A DNA stretch of 64,000 bases from Streptomyces kurssanovii (GTDB taxonomy: Bacteria > Actinomycetota > Actinomycetes > Streptomycetales > Streptomycetaceae). The translations under genes were made by a program, and so were the position numbers. How positions within the stretch are numbered: position 1 is the stretch's first letter; each line of letters opens with the position of its first letter. Positions 8,208-17,623 of the stretch are shown here, one piece after another. The stretch lies in NCBI RefSeq assembly GCF_014649695.1, contig NZ_BMTN01000025.1, forward strand, positions 29,498-93,497. The letters run 5' to 3'. Below the pieces are notes generated by a model. The model saw only the letters and a program-made list of their open reading frames with translations. It was not told the DNA's origin and ran no database searches.

Positions 8208-8828
8208 GTGTCCGTACTCCCTCTCGTCTTCACCAGTGGCTGGGCCAGCGGGATCAACGCCTACGCGGTGGTCCTGATGTTCGGCGTGCTCGGCGCGACC
8301 GGCGTCTCCGACCAGGTGCCGCAGGCGCTCCAGCGCCCCGATGTCCTGATCGTCGCCGCGGTGCTCTTCCTGTGCGAGGCGGTGGCGGACAAGGTTCCGT
8401 ACGTCGACTCGATATGGGACTCGGTCCACACCGTGATCCGGCCCGTCGCGGGGGCCGTGGTCGCCGCGCTGCTGGCGGGTGAGAGCGGTTCGCTGCCGGA
8501 GCTCGCGGCGGGGGCCGTGGGCGGCTCGACCGCGCTGATCAGCCATCTGGTCAAGGCGGGGACCCGGATGGCGATCAACACCTCGCCCGAGCCGTTCAGC
8601 AACATCGCCGTGAGCGTCACGGAAGACCTCGGGGTCGCCGGGATCATCTCCTTCGCGGTCTTCAACCCGGTGGCCGCCGCCGTCATCGCCGGCACGCTCC
8701 TCGTACTGGGCATCGTCACGGTGCTCTTCCTCGCCTCGAGGATCCGCCGGTTCCTGCGGCGCAGGGCGCAGCGCCGGGAGGAGAATCGGACAGGCCCGGT
8801 GGGCGCCCAGCGAGCGCCGGACTGGTGA
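8208..8828 (+). CDS. DUF4126 domain integral membrane protein
   Basis: The protein has 206 residues. It is hydrophobic throughout with about five membrane segments and matches DUF4126 (LPLVFTSGWASGINAYAVVLMFGVLG at the start, then a repeated AVADKVPYVDSIWDSVHTVIRP region and a C-terminal helix ending in an Arg-rich tail). The start is set at GTG 8208 because TACGAT precedes it by seven bases (leaderless pattern); GTG 8190 in frame is an alternative. The function is unknown. It is monocistronic between a terminator and the next leaderless gene. Confidence 0.8.
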   Translation: MSVLPLVFTSGWASGINAYAVVLMFGVLGATGVSDQVPQALQRPDVLIVAAVLFLCEAVADKVPYVDSIWDSVHTVIRPVAGAVVAALLAGESGSLPELAAGAVGGSTALISHLVKAGTRMAINTSPEPFSNIAVSVTEDLGVAGIISFAVFNPVAAAVIAGTLLVLGIVTVLFLASRIRRFLRRRAQRREENRTGPVGAQRAPDW

Positions 8829-8884
8829 CCGAGCGCAGCCGGGCCGTGCGCTCACCCGGTCACGAAACCGGTGGTCGCGGGTAA

Positions 8885-8890
8885 TAAAGT
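8885..8890 (+). promoter_or_regulatory. -10 element of a leaderless transcript (TAAAGT)
   Basis: TAAAGT plus seven bases precedes ATG 8898. The arrangement implies transcription starting at or next to the start codon of the FAD oxidoreductase. Confidence 0.55.
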
Positions 8891-8897
8891 CGCGGTC

Positions 8898-10394
8898 ATG
8901 GCACGGATTGCGGTGATCGGCGCCGGGATGGGCGCGATGGCGGCTGCCGCCCGGCTGGCCGTGGCAGGCCACCGGGTGACGGTGTACGAGCGTCTGGCGA
9001 CCCACGGTGGCTCGGTGGGCCGCTTCGAACGGGACGGCTTCGCCTTCGACACCGGGCCCGGTCTGCTGCATCTCCCGGCGGTCTGGCGGGACCTGTTCGT
9101 CAAGACCGGCAAGGAACCGCTGGAGAAGTGCGTCGAGCTGACGCAGGTGGACCCGGCGAGCCGGCACGTCTTCGCCGACGGTACGGACGTCAGCCTCCCC
9201 AACGCGTCGAGAGCCGGCACCCTCGCCGCGCTCGAAGCGGCGCTCGGGCCCGGTTCCGGCGAACGCTGGGGCGAGTTCCTCAATCGCGCCCGGGACGCCT
9301 GGGAACGCTCACGCCGTCCACTGCTGGAGGAGCCGCTGCCCGCGGACACCGCCTTCCTGTCGAAGGCCCCCTACCCGGCGTTGCGGCAGGGCCTGTTGCG
9401 GCGGCCCGCCCGCACGCTCGCGGAGATCGGCACGCGCGAACTGCGCGACCCGCGCCTCGCCGCACTGCTCGACAGCCACGCCGTGGCGTACGGCCTCGAC
9501 CCCCACAGCGCGCCCCCGTCCGCCGCGGTGCTGCCGTACATGGAGCAGACCTTCGGCTCCTGGTACGTCAGGGGCGGCCTGCGCGCCCTCGCCGACGCGG
9601 TGTACGAGCGCTGCGTGGCCAGGAAGGTGGAGTTCGTCTTCGAAGCCACCGTGACCGGCGTGCTGGAGAAGGACGGCCGCGCCGCCGGCCTGGAACTGGA
9701 CCGGGGCGGGCCGGTGGAGGCGGACATGGTGGTCTCGGGGGCCCCGGTGCCGTCGCTGTTCGAGAACCGCGTCGTGACGTGGACCCGTCCCGACGACCGG
9801 CCGCCCGCGCGGTCGCGGACGGGCACCGGCCGGCTGACCGTCCATCTCGCGCTGCGGGGCGGCCGGCCGGCCGGCACCGTGCACCGCACCACGGTGCACG
9901 CCCCGGACCCGGTGGCGGAGTGGGACGCGATCCGCGCCGGTCGGACCGGCCCGCGGCCCACCGTGGTCGTGACGCGGCCCGACGACCCGCTGCTGCGGCC
10001 GGACGACGACCACGAGACGGTCACGCTGACGTCCACGGTGGCGGCCGAAGCGGCCGGCGGGCAGAGGTGGACGGAGATCGCGGAAGGGGCCGCCGACAGG
10101 ATGGTGGCGGCGGCGGAGGCCGCTGTCCCCGGGCTGCGTGAGCGGATCCTGTGGCGCGTGGTACGCACTCCGGAGGACACCCGCCGCGACACGGCTTCTG
10201 CCGCGGTCCCGGCCCCGGCGCTCGCTGGGTCGTCCGGCGCGTTCCTGCCGGCGAGGAACACCTGCCCGCTGGAGGGTCTGTATCTCGCCGGGGGCTGGGC
10301 ACATCCCGGGGGCGGGCTGGCCCACTCGGGCATGTCCGGTGCGCTGGTGGCCGGGCTCGTCGTGGAGGGCGCGGACTTCCGCGGCTCCCGCTGA
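8898..10394 (+). CDS. FAD/NAD(P)-binding oxidoreductase, phytoene-desaturase-like
   Basis: The protein has 498 residues. The N-terminal dinucleotide fold IAVIGAGMGAMAAAARLAVAGHRVTVYE (residues 3-30) is followed by GGSVGRFERDGFAFDTGPGLL, the second FAD contact of the CrtI/phytoene desaturase superfamily. The C-terminal flavin motif reads GLYLAGGWAHPGGGLAHSGMSGALVAG. No carotenoid or other pathway genes lie nearby, so the substrate is open; CrtI-type desaturase or a retinol-saturase-like enzyme are possibilities. The start at ATG 8898 is favoured by the TAAAGT -10 seven bases upstream; no Shine-Dalgarno is visible. Confidence 0.82.
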   Translation: MARIAVIGAGMGAMAAAARLAVAGHRVTVYERLATHGGSVGRFERDGFAFDTGPGLLHLPAVWRDLFVKTGKEPLEKCVELTQVDPASRHVFADGTDVSLPNASRAGTLAALEAALGPGSGERWGEFLNRARDAWERSRRPLLEEPLPADTAFLSKAPYPALRQGLLRRPARTLAEIGTRELRDPRLAALLDSHAVAYGLDPHSAPPSAAVLPYMEQTFGSWYVRGGLRALADAVYERCVARKVEFVFEATVTGVLEKDGRAAGLELDRGGPVEADMVVSGAPVPSLFENRVVTWTRPDDRPPARSRTGTGRLTVHLALRGGRPAGTVHRTTVHAPDPVAEWDAIRAGRTGPRPTVVVTRPDDPLLRPDDDHETVTLTSTVAAEAAGGQRWTEIAEGAADRMVAAAEAAVPGLRERILWRVVRTPEDTRRDTASAAVPAPALAGSSGAFLPARNTCPLEGLYLAGGWAHPGGGLAHSGMSGALVAGLVVEGADFRGSR

Positions 10395-10434
10395 ACAGCC
10401 GCGGCAGAGCCCGGCCGGCCGCCGCTGCCGAAGC

Positions 10435-11304
10435 TCAGTAGCGGTAATGCTGCTGTTCGTTGTACCCGTTGTCGTAGTACGCGGGGGGCTGCTCCTGCTG
10501 GTCGCCCTCACGCTGCTGCGGCACCCACACACCGCCGGGCGGGGTCTCGCTGTAGCCCTCCTGCTGCCCGTGACCGGCGTACTGCTGCTGGTCGCCGTAG
10601 CCGCCGCCGTACGTGTCGTAGGTGCTGTACTGCTGGCCGCCCACATAGGGGTCGGAGTACGTGGCGTACTGCTGGCTGTCGGTGCCGTAGTCGTACTGGC
10701 CGGCGTACGTCGCCGCTTCCGCCGGCTGCGGCTGCGCGTAGCCGTGGTCGTCGTACGCGTTGTAGGCGCCGTAGCCCGAGCCCTGCGCGGCGTAGCTCTC
10801 GCCGCGGGTGCCCGCCTGCTCCGCGTCGGGCCGGGCGGCGTACGCCGCTTCGGTGTACACGCCGTACTGGCCGGTGTCGTCGGGCAGCGGCTGCGGCTCG
10901 TAGACAGCGGGGCCCGTGGCGTCCGCCGCCGGGCCGGCCATGTCGTAGGCCTGCTCGGCCGAGTCGTACGAGAGGTCGGTGACCTCGAGCGTGGGCTCCC
11001 TCGTCGCCTCCCGGTCCGCGCCGGACCGGCGCCGCCTGCTCACACCCGGGCTGCCGCCGATGGCCCAGCCGGTGGAGAAACCACGCCGGAAGGAGAGGGT
11101 CACATAGGTCTGGCCGACCGCGAACGCCATGGCGCCGAGGGCGATCACCACCACGGAGGGCAGCAGCACGCCTATGACGACGCCCAGGAAGCCGCCGAAC
11201 GCGAGCAGCCGCCAGCGCAGCCGCGCCTTGTACTGCAGCAGCACCTCACCGAGCAGCCACAGCGCGACGATGCCGAACGCGATATAGAGGACCGTCCAGC
11301 CCAT
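10435..11304 (-). CDS. Membrane protein with Gln/Tyr/Gly-rich C-terminal tail
   Basis: The protein has 289 residues. Three hydrophobic helices lie in the first 70 residues (TVLYIAFGIVALWLLGEVLL, LLAFGGFLGVVIGVLLP, VVVIALGAMAFAVGQTYV), followed by an Arg-rich stretch and then about 190 residues dominated by Tyr, Gln, Gly, Ala and Asp (for example QQYSTYDTYGGGYGDQQQY). The tail is predicted to be disordered and prion-like in composition. It is not assigned to a functional family. ATG 11304 is chosen because the first membrane helix starts directly after it. The gene is convergent with the FAD oxidoreductase (40 bp apart). Confidence 0.8.
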   Translation of the reverse strand: MGWTVLYIAFGIVALWLLGEVLLQYKARLRWRLLAFGGFLGVVIGVLLPSVVVIALGAMAFAVGQTYVTLSFRRGFSTGWAIGGSPGVSRRRRSGADREATREPTLEVTDLSYDSAEQAYDMAGPAADATGPAVYEPQPLPDDTGQYGVYTEAAYAARPDAEQAGTRGESYAAQGSGYGAYNAYDDHGYAQPQPAEAATYAGQYDYGTDSQQYATYSDPYVGGQQYSTYDTYGGGYGDQQQYAGHGQQEGYSETPPGGVWVPQQREGDQQEQPPAYYDNGYNEQQHYRY

Positions 11305-11356
11305 GTCCGCCCCTCTCCTGCGGCCGCCGGCCCCGGGGCGGGGCGGGTACGACCGG

Positions 11357-12274
11357 TCACGACTGCTCGTGCAGTCCGAGATTCTCGTAGATTTCGAGCG
11401 TCGCGGTGGAGTTGTTGAGCGTAATGAAGTGCAGCCCCGGGACACCCTCGGCGAGCAGCCTCGCGCAGAACTCCGTCGCGAACTCGATGCCAATGGAGCG
11501 TACAGCGGCCGGATCGTCCTTGACCGCGAGGATGCGCTCTTTCAGCTCGGCAGGGAAGTGCGCGTTGCTGAGCGTGGCGAAGCGTTCGATCTGCTTGACG
11601 CTGGTGACGGGCATGATCTCGGGAATGATCGGGGTTTCGCAACCTGCCGCGGAGACCCGGTCACGGAGTCGCAGATAGTCCTCGGGCACGAAGAACATCT
11701 GCGTGATCGCGTAGTCGGCGCCGGCTCGGCACTTGTCCACGAAGTGACGGGTGTCCTCGTCCCAGTCCTTCGAACGGGGGTGCATCTCGGGGAAGGCCGC
11801 GACGCCCACGCAGAAGTCGCCGGACTCCTTGATGAGCCGGACCAGGTCGGCCGCGTACCGCACGCCCTCCGGGTGCTCGACCCACTCGCCCATCGGGTCG
11901 CCGGGCGGGTCGCCCCGCACGGCGAGGATGTTGCGGATGCCCGCGTCGGCGTACTGGCCGATCATGTTGCGCAGTTCGGCGATCGAGTGGTTGACCGCGG
12001 TGAGGTGCGCGACCGGCGTGAGGGTGGTGTCCGCGGCGATCTCCTGCGTGGCCTTGACCGTGCCGGCGCGGGTGGAGCCGCCGGCGCCGTAGGTCACGGA
12101 GACGAAGTTCGGGGCGACCGCCTCGACCCTGCGCAGCGCGTTCCACAGGTTCCGCTCGCCCTTTTCCGTCTTGGGCGCCCAGAACTCGAACGAGTACGAC
12201 GTCTTGCCCGTCGCAAGCATGTCGCGCACCGTGCGTGCGCGATCCGTTCTGGTGGAAGCAGTACCGAGGGCCAT
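11357..12274 (-). CDS. metF: 5,10-methylenetetrahydrofolate reductase
   Basis: The protein has 305 residues, the usual bacterial MetF length. It reduces methylene-THF to methyl-THF for methionine synthesis using FAD. Family landmarks are [15 protein letters not shown] near the N-terminus (the catalytic Glu region), [25 protein letters not shown] (the Asp that binds flavin/folate) and [15 protein letters not shown]. The start at ATG 12274 is preceded by TAACCT and six bases, so the mRNA is probably leaderless. thiE lies 112 bp upstream in the same direction; co-transcription is uncertain. Confidence 0.95.
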   Translation of the reverse strand: MALGTASTRTDRARTVRDMLATGKTSYSFEFWAPKTEKGERNLWNALRRVEAVAPNFVSVTYGAGGSTRAGTVKATQEIAADTTLTPVAHLTAVNHSIAELRNMIGQYADAGIRNILAVRGDPPGDPMGEWVEHPEGVRYAADLVRLIKESGDFCVGVAAFPEMHPRSKDWDEDTRHFVDKCRAGADYAITQMFFVPEDYLRLRDRVSAAGCETPIIPEIMPVTSVKQIERFATLSNAHFPAELKERILAVKDDPAAVRSIGIEFATEFCARLLAEGVPGLHFITLNNSTATLEIYENLGLHEQS

Positions 12275-12280
12275 ACCGGC

Positions 12281-12286
12281 AGGTTA
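12281..12286 (-). promoter_or_regulatory. -10 element ahead of metF (TAACCT)
   Basis: On the minus strand TAACCT is followed by six bases and the metF ATG, the arrangement of a leaderless promoter. No ribosome-binding site is present in the gap. Confidence 0.5.
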
Positions 12287-12385
12287 GCCAGACAGCGGGG
12301 ATCCTCGAACCGAATCAGGGAAATATGTCGGTTTTGCCGGTGTCTTGTCCACCCCTTGGACAGAGATGGACGATCACCGTCACCA

Positions 12386-13036
12386 TCAGGCGTTCCGCTC
12401 CCTGACCCGCTTCGCCAGGTCGGCGGCGGCCGCGGCCGGATCGCCGGCCTCGGTGATCGCCCGTACGACGACGACCCTGCGCGCACCCGCGTCCAGCACC
12501 TCGTCCAGATTGGCGGCGTCGATACCGCCGATCGCGAACCACGGACGGTCACCGGCCAGCCCCGCCGCGTACCGCACCAGGCCGAGACCGGGGGCGTGCC
12601 GCCCGGGCTTGGTGGGAGTGGGCCAGCAGGGGCCGGTGCAGAAGTAGTCCACGCCCGGCTCGACGGCGGCGGCGGCCGCCTCGGACTCGCTGTGCGTCGA
12701 GCGGCCGATCAGCACGCCGTCCCCGAGGATCGCGCGGGCGGCCGGCACCGGCAGGTCGCCCTGGCCCAGGTGCAGCACGTCCGCGCCGATGGCGTGGGCC
12801 ACGTCGGCGCGGTCGTTCACCGCGAGGAGCTTGCCGTGCCGGCGGCAGGCGTCGGCCAAGACCTGGAGGTGCTCCAGCTCCTCCGCGGCCTCCATGCCCT
12901 TGTCACGCAGCTGCACGATGTCCACGCCGGACGCCAGCACGGCGTCGAGGAACTCGGGCAGGTCGCCCTGCCGCTTACGGGCGTCCGTGCACAGATAGAG
13001 CCGGGCGTCGGACAGCAGCGCGTGAGCCGTGGACAT
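12386..13036 (-). CDS. thiE: Thiamine phosphate synthase
   Basis: The protein has 216 residues. It joins HMP-PP with the thiazole phosphate to give thiamine monophosphate. The TIM-barrel motifs are present: LRDKG (pyrophosphate contact), [25 protein letters not shown], and the phosphate loop [12 protein letters not shown], a variant of the usual GPVxxTxTK; AIGGID follows. It is about 2.3 kb from thiO-thiS-thiG on the opposite strand. No TPP riboswitch is seen upstream, unlike the thiO operon. GGGGGAT before the ATG is a plausible ribosome-binding site. Confidence 0.93.
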   Translation of the reverse strand: MSTAHALLSDARLYLCTDARKRQGDLPEFLDAVLASGVDIVQLRDKGMEAAEELEHLQVLADACRRHGKLLAVNDRADVAHAIGADVLHLGQGDLPVPAARAILGDGVLIGRSTHSESEAAAAAVEPGVDYFCTGPCWPTPTKPGRHAPGLGLVRYAAGLAGDRPWFAIGGIDAANLDEVLDAGARRVVVVRAITEAGDPAAAAADLAKRVRERNA

Positions 13037-13120
13037 GAGGCGATCCCCCCGTTGGGCGGCGGACGCACGGACCGGACGGCCCGGGCCGTGCGTCAGCCGG
13101 CGATGATGGTTTCCGTCGGT

Positions 13121-13486
13121 TCAGACGGCGAGCGCCTGGGCCCGGCGCTTCACCTCCGTGCCGCGATTCTCGCTGAGCGCCTGGGCAGGCGTGCCCGGCA
13201 GGGTCGGGTCGGGGGTGAAGAGCCACTCGAGCATCTCTTCGTCGGAGAAGCCGTCGTCCCTCAGCAGGGTCAGGGTCCCGGAGAGGCCCTTGACCACCTT
13301 GTTGCCGTCGATGAAGGCGGCAGGCACCTGGAGCGCCCTGTTCTCACCGCGGCGCACGGCGATCAGCTGGCCGTCCTTGACCAGCTGCCGCACGCGCGTC
13401 ACCTCGACATCGAGCATTTCCGCGATGTCCGGCAGGTAGAGCCAGGCGGGGACGAGGGCATCGATCTTTGCGTCAATCTCGGTCAC
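13121..13486 (-). CDS. Rv2175c-like winged-helix DNA-binding protein
   Basis: The protein has 121 residues. The N-terminal half (LYLPDIAEMLDVEVTRVRQLVKDGQLIAVRRGENRALQVP) is the helix-turn-helix of the Rv2175c family, and the C-terminal half is the family's second domain (VVKGLSGTLTLLRDDGFSDEEMLEWLF). In Mycobacterium tuberculosis Rv2175c is encoded next to, and phosphorylated by, the kinase PknL; here a PASTA kinase gene lies 4.5 kb away with thi genes between. GTG 13486 is the start that fits the family; the ribosome-binding site is weak. Thr2 could correspond to the phosphorylated N-terminal region, which is inference. Confidence 0.85.
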   Translation of the reverse strand: MTEIDAKIDALVPAWLYLPDIAEMLDVEVTRVRQLVKDGQLIAVRRGENRALQVPAAFIDGNKVVKGLSGTLTLLRDDGFSDEEMLEWLFTPDPTLPGTPAQALSENRGTEVKRRAQALAV

Positions 13487-13530
13487 GGGGACAAGCCTGC
13501 CATCCAGGACCGACAGTCGGTAGCCAGGAC

Positions 13531-14796
13531 CTACCGTGCCGCCGCCTTCAGAGGTACGGAAGGATCGGCCGCCCGCGCCGGATCCAGCTCGGTCCCGGAC
13601 ACGATCAGCTTGCGGCCCTGCGCCAGATCCCGGGGCCTGCCCACCGTCAGCAGGGCCACCAGGACGCCCTCGCGCAGCCACAGCACCGACCAGGTGTCCT
13701 CCGCCGGACTGCCGCGCCACAGCAGCGTGTCGGCGGCGCCGTGGTGGCCCGCGTACTGGACGAAACGGCCGAACTGCTCGGACCAGAAGTACGGCACCGG
13801 GTCGTACGCCTCAAGGGCCCGCGGCTCCGGTTCCTGGTCGCCTGCGATGTTCGCCGCGACCGTGCGCGGACCTTGGAGCGCGTTGTCCCAGTGGTGGACG
13901 AGCAGCCGTTCGCCGTAACGGCCGGACGGATAGGAGGCGCAGTCCCCGACGGCGTACACGTCGGGAGCGGAGGCACGCAGATACCGGTCGGCGACCACCG
14001 CGCCGTCCGGGCCGAGCTCGATGCCGGAGCCCGCGAGCAGGGCGGTGGCGGGGCGCGCGCCGATACCGACGACCACGGCGCCGGCCGGGATCCTGCGCCC
14101 TCCGGCCAGGACGACGGCTCCCGGCTCGACGGCTTCCACCCGGGCGCCGGTGACCAGTTCGGCCCCGTGCTGCTCGTACCAGGCGGCCATCGGGGCCGCG
14201 ACCTCGGCGGGCATGGTCCCGGCGAGCGGGCGGCCCGCGGCCTCGACGACGGTGACGCGGCAGCCGGCCGCGCGGGCGGCGGTCGCGAACTCGGCGCCGA
14301 TCCAGCCGGCGCCGACCACGACGATGTCGTCCTTCTCGGTGAGCAGCGGCCGCAGCCGGGCGGCGTCGTCGAGCGTACGCAGCAGATGGACACCGGGGAC
14401 GCCGACGGTGCCGGGCAGGGTGATCGGCTCGGCACCGGTCGCGAGGACCAGCACGTCGTACGGGACAGGGCCGGACACGGTGTCGACCTCGTGCGCGCCG
14501 GTCCGCACCCGGGTCACCTCGAGGCCCAGGCGCAGTTCCACACCGAGTGCCTCGAAGTCGATGTCGAAAGCGGAGTCCTCCGCATTGCCGAGCAGGATCG
14601 CCTTGGACAGCGGCGGTCTGTCGTACGGCTGGTGCGGCTCCGCGCCGATCAGGGTGACCGTGCCGGTGAATCCCTGCTCGCGAAGGGCCACCGCGGTCTG
14701 CACGCCCGCCATGCCGGCACCGACGATCACCACGCGCCGCCGTGCCGCCGTCCGCTGCCCCTCGTCCGCCCGCGTCTGATGCTGCCGTTCGTCCAC
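13531..14796 (-). CDS. NAD(P)/FAD-dependent oxidoreductase, ferredoxin-reductase type
   Basis: The protein has 421 residues. Two Rossmann folds are clear: VVIVGAGMAGVQTAVALREQGF (FAD) and IVVVGAGWIGAEFATAARAAG (NAD(P)H). Between them lies YDRPPLSKAIL, typical of rubredoxin/ferredoxin reductases and AIF-like enzymes, and later YAVGDCA, the flavin Asp motif. It would pass electrons from NAD(P)H to a ferredoxin, but no ferredoxin or P450 gene is beside it. GTG 14796 is chosen because TAAGGT lies six bases upstream (leaderless pattern); GTG 14802 is the alternative. Confidence 0.88.
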   Translation of the reverse strand: MDERQHQTRADEGQRTAARRRVVIVGAGMAGVQTAVALREQGFTGTVTLIGAEPHQPYDRPPLSKAILLGNAEDSAFDIDFEALGVELRLGLEVTRVRTGAHEVDTVSGPVPYDVLVLATGAEPITLPGTVGVPGVHLLRTLDDAARLRPLLTEKDDIVVVGAGWIGAEFATAARAAGCRVTVVEAAGRPLAGTMPAEVAAPMAAWYEQHGAELVTGARVEAVEPGAVVLAGGRRIPAGAVVVGIGARPATALLAGSGIELGPDGAVVADRYLRASAPDVYAVGDCASYPSGRYGERLLVHHWDNALQGPRTVAANIAGDQEPEPRALEAYDPVPYFWSEQFGRFVQYAGHHGAADTLLWRGSPAEDTWSVLWLREGVLVALLTVGRPRDLAQGRKLIVSGTELDPARAADPSVPLKAAAR

Positions 14797-14802
14797 CCGC
14801 AC

Positions 14803-14808
14803 ACCTTA
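14803..14808 (-). promoter_or_regulatory. -10 element of a leaderless transcript (TAAGGT)
   Basis: On the minus strand TAAGGT and six bases precede GTG 14796 of the ferredoxin-reductase-like gene. Confidence 0.45.
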
Positions 14809-14838
14809 CGTACCTGACTGGGGGTCAGCGGGACGCGG

Positions 14839-15180
14839 TCAGGAAGTGATCTCCTCCACGACGCTCGTCCCGCTGCCCTCCTGGGACTCCCACTGCCAGC
14901 TCTCCTCCAGCCGCACCCGGCCGTCCGGCAGATCGACGACCGTGGAGAGGCAGTGACCGCAGGAGGTCCCGCCGTCCGTCTTGAGCTGCACATAGCGGAA
15001 GTCCAGCCGGTCACCGGTCCTGGTGCCCACCAGGTGGCCGCGGACCACGTCGCCGCCTTCGTATTCGGCCCAGATCCGGCCCTGCTCCTCGTGGTACGTG
15101 AACCGGGTCCGCGTGCCGACCTGGCCCGGGGCCTGGTCGGCGACCGGGGCGAGTACAAGACCGTCGAGCGACTTCGCCAC
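14839..15180 (-). CDS. Conserved hypothetical protein, small beta-rich
   Basis: The protein has 113 residues and resembles short bacterial proteins sometimes mislabelled N-acetylglutamate synthase-like (pattern GTRTRFTYHEEQGRIWAEYEGGDVVRGHLVG, then DGRVRLEESWQWES). It has no acetyltransferase motif, so that label should not be used. The start is GTG with AGGGAG upstream. It is divergent from the TPP riboswitch, with only about 60 bp between. The function is unknown. Confidence 0.78.
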   Translation of the reverse strand: MAKSLDGLVLAPVADQAPGQVGTRTRFTYHEEQGRIWAEYEGGDVVRGHLVGTRTGDRLDFRYVQLKTDGGTSCGHCLSTVVDLPDGRVRLEESWQWESQEGSGTSVVEEITS

Positions 15181-15237
15181 TGCTGCGGCTCCCTTACAAC
15201 GCGTCGGGGCGTGCGGTTAGGGTGGCCACCGTAAAGC

Positions 15238-15332
15238 ACACGCGGGAGCCCGGACGTACCGGGCTGAGAGGGAGGCTGGACGGCCTCCGACCGTACGAAC
15301 CTGATCCGGGTCATGCCGGCGAAGGGAGGGGC
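15238..15332 (+). ncRNA. TPP riboswitch (THI element)
   Basis: The conserved core is readable directly. GGGAGCCCGG leads into CTGAGA at 15264-15269, a GC hairpin (GGAGGCTGGACGGCCTCC) follows, then GAACCTGATCCGGGTCATGCCGGCGAAGGGA. The start of thiO lies about 10 bp after the element, so the likely mechanism is translational control, with thiamine pyrophosphate hiding the ribosome-binding site GGGAGGGG. It should lower thiO-thiS-thiG when TPP is plentiful. Confidence 0.95.
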
Positions 15333-15341
15333 TGGACGCCC

Positions 15342-16505
15342 ATGTCTCGTACACCGAGCCCAGACGTCCTCGTCATCGGGGGCGGCATCATCGGCCTGGT
15401 CACGGCCTGGCGCACCGCGCAGCGGGGATTGCGGGTCGCCGTCGCCGACCCGGAACCGGGTGGCGGGGCCGCGCAGGTCGCCGCCGGGATGCTGGCCGCC
15501 GTCACCGAACTGCACTACGGCGAGCAGACGCTGCTCGGCCTCAACCTCGAATCCGCGCACCGCTATCCGGCCTTCGTCGCCGAGCTGGAGGAGACGTCCG
15601 GCCGACGGGTGGGCTACCGCTCCTGTGGCACGCTCGCCGTCGCCCTCGACGCCGACGACCGGGCGCATCTGCGTGAACTGCACGCCCTCCAGCACCGGTC
15701 GGGGCTCGCGTCCGAGTGGCTCACCGGCCGCGAATGCCGCCGTCTCGAGCCGATGCTCGCCCCCGGCGTCCGCGGCGGACTGCGGGTCGACGGCGACCAC
15801 CAGGTCGACCCCCGCCGGCTGACCGCGGCCCTGATCACCGCCTGCGAGCGGGCCGGGGTCGACTTCCGCCGCGGCTGGGCGGAGCGACTGCTCGTGAGGG
15901 ACGGCCGGGCGACCGGGGCGGTCCTCGCCGACGGCGCCGAGGTCTTCGCGGGACAGGTCGTCCTGGCCGGCGGCAGCATGAGCGGACGGCTGGAGGGGGT
16001 ACCGAAGGACGTGCTCCCGCCCGTACGCCCGGTGAAAGGCCAGGTCCTGCGACTGACCGTGCCAGGCCCCTACGCGCCGTTCCTGTCGCGCACGGTGCGC
16101 GCCGTGGTCCGCGGCAGCCACGTCTACCTCGTGCCACGCGAGGACGGCGAGCTGGTGGTGGGCGCGACCAGCGAGGAGCTCGGCTGGGACACGACGGTCA
16201 CCGCGGGCGGGGTGTACGAGCTGCTCCGCGACGCGCACGAGCTGGTGCCGGGGATCACCGAACTGCCCCTCGTGGAGACCCGCGCGGGACTGCGCCCCGG
16301 CTCCCCCGACAACGCTCCTCTGCTGGGCCTCACCGAGCTGCCCGGACTGCTGCTGGCGACCGGGCACTACCGCAACGGCGTGCTGCTGACGCCGGTCACC
16401 GGCGATGTGCTGGCCGACGCGCTGACGACCGGTGAACTGCCCGAGGTGGCACGGCCGTTCTCACCACGCCGCTTCTCGTCCGTCCTTCAGGAGCAGCCCG
16501 CATGA
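15342..16505 (+). CDS. thiO: Glycine oxidase ThiO
   Basis: The protein has 387 residues. It is an FAD enzyme of the DAO superfamily that oxidises glycine to the imine used for the thiazole ring of thiamine. The FAD motif VLVIGGGIIGLVTAWRTAQRG is at residues 10-30, with GGGAAQVAAGMLAAVTE and the C-terminal GHYRNGVLLTPVTGD typical of ThiO. It is the first gene after the TPP riboswitch and overlaps thiS by four bases (ATGA), showing an operon with translational coupling. Confidence 0.95.
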   Translation: MSRTPSPDVLVIGGGIIGLVTAWRTAQRGLRVAVADPEPGGGAAQVAAGMLAAVTELHYGEQTLLGLNLESAHRYPAFVAELEETSGRRVGYRSCGTLAVALDADDRAHLRELHALQHRSGLASEWLTGRECRRLEPMLAPGVRGGLRVDGDHQVDPRRLTAALITACERAGVDFRRGWAERLLVRDGRATGAVLADGAEVFAGQVVLAGGSMSGRLEGVPKDVLPPVRPVKGQVLRLTVPGPYAPFLSRTVRAVVRGSHVYLVPREDGELVVGATSEELGWDTTVTAGGVYELLRDAHELVPGITELPLVETRAGLRPGSPDNAPLLGLTELPGLLLATGHYRNGVLLTPVTGDVLADALTTGELPEVARPFSPRRFSSVLQEQPA

Positions 16506-16798
16506 ACCCTTCCGTCAACGTCGACGACAGCGCCGACGCCGCTGTCGCCTCGCCTGCCCCCGCCCCCGCCGGCGCCAGCGCCGGCGCCGGCGTGACGGTC
16601 CGCGTCCTCGTCAACGGCGAGGCCCGGGACATCGCGGCCGGCACCACGCTGGACGTCGTCGTCACAGCGCTCTCCGCCGCGCCCTCCGGCGTCGCCGCCG
16701 CCGTCAACGAGGCGGTCGTCCCACGCGGCGAATGGGCCGCCACCCCGCTCGGCGACGGGGACCGCGTCGAGATCCTCACCGCAGTGCAGGGAGGCTGA
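16502..16798 (+). CDS. thiS: Sulfur carrier protein ThiS
   Basis: The protein has 98 residues. The ubiquitin-like core begins near residue 31 (VTVRVLVNGEARDIAAGTT) and ends in the diagnostic Gly-Gly that is adenylated and thiocarboxylated (VEILTAVQGG). ThiS is normally about 65 residues; the extra N-terminal 30 are Ala/Pro/Gly-rich (ASPAPAPAGASAGAG). The start overlaps thiO (ATGA), which supports the long form, although an internal GTG near the core could also be used. It donates sulfur to ThiG. Confidence 0.93.
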   Translation: MNPSVNVDDSADAAVASPAPAPAGASAGAGVTVRVLVNGEARDIAAGTTLDVVVTALSAAPSGVAAAVNEAVVPRGEWAATPLGDGDRVEILTAVQGG

Positions 16799-17599
<801 letters not shown>

Positions 17600-17623
17600 G
17601 GCGGCGGGGTGCGGGTGCGTGGC

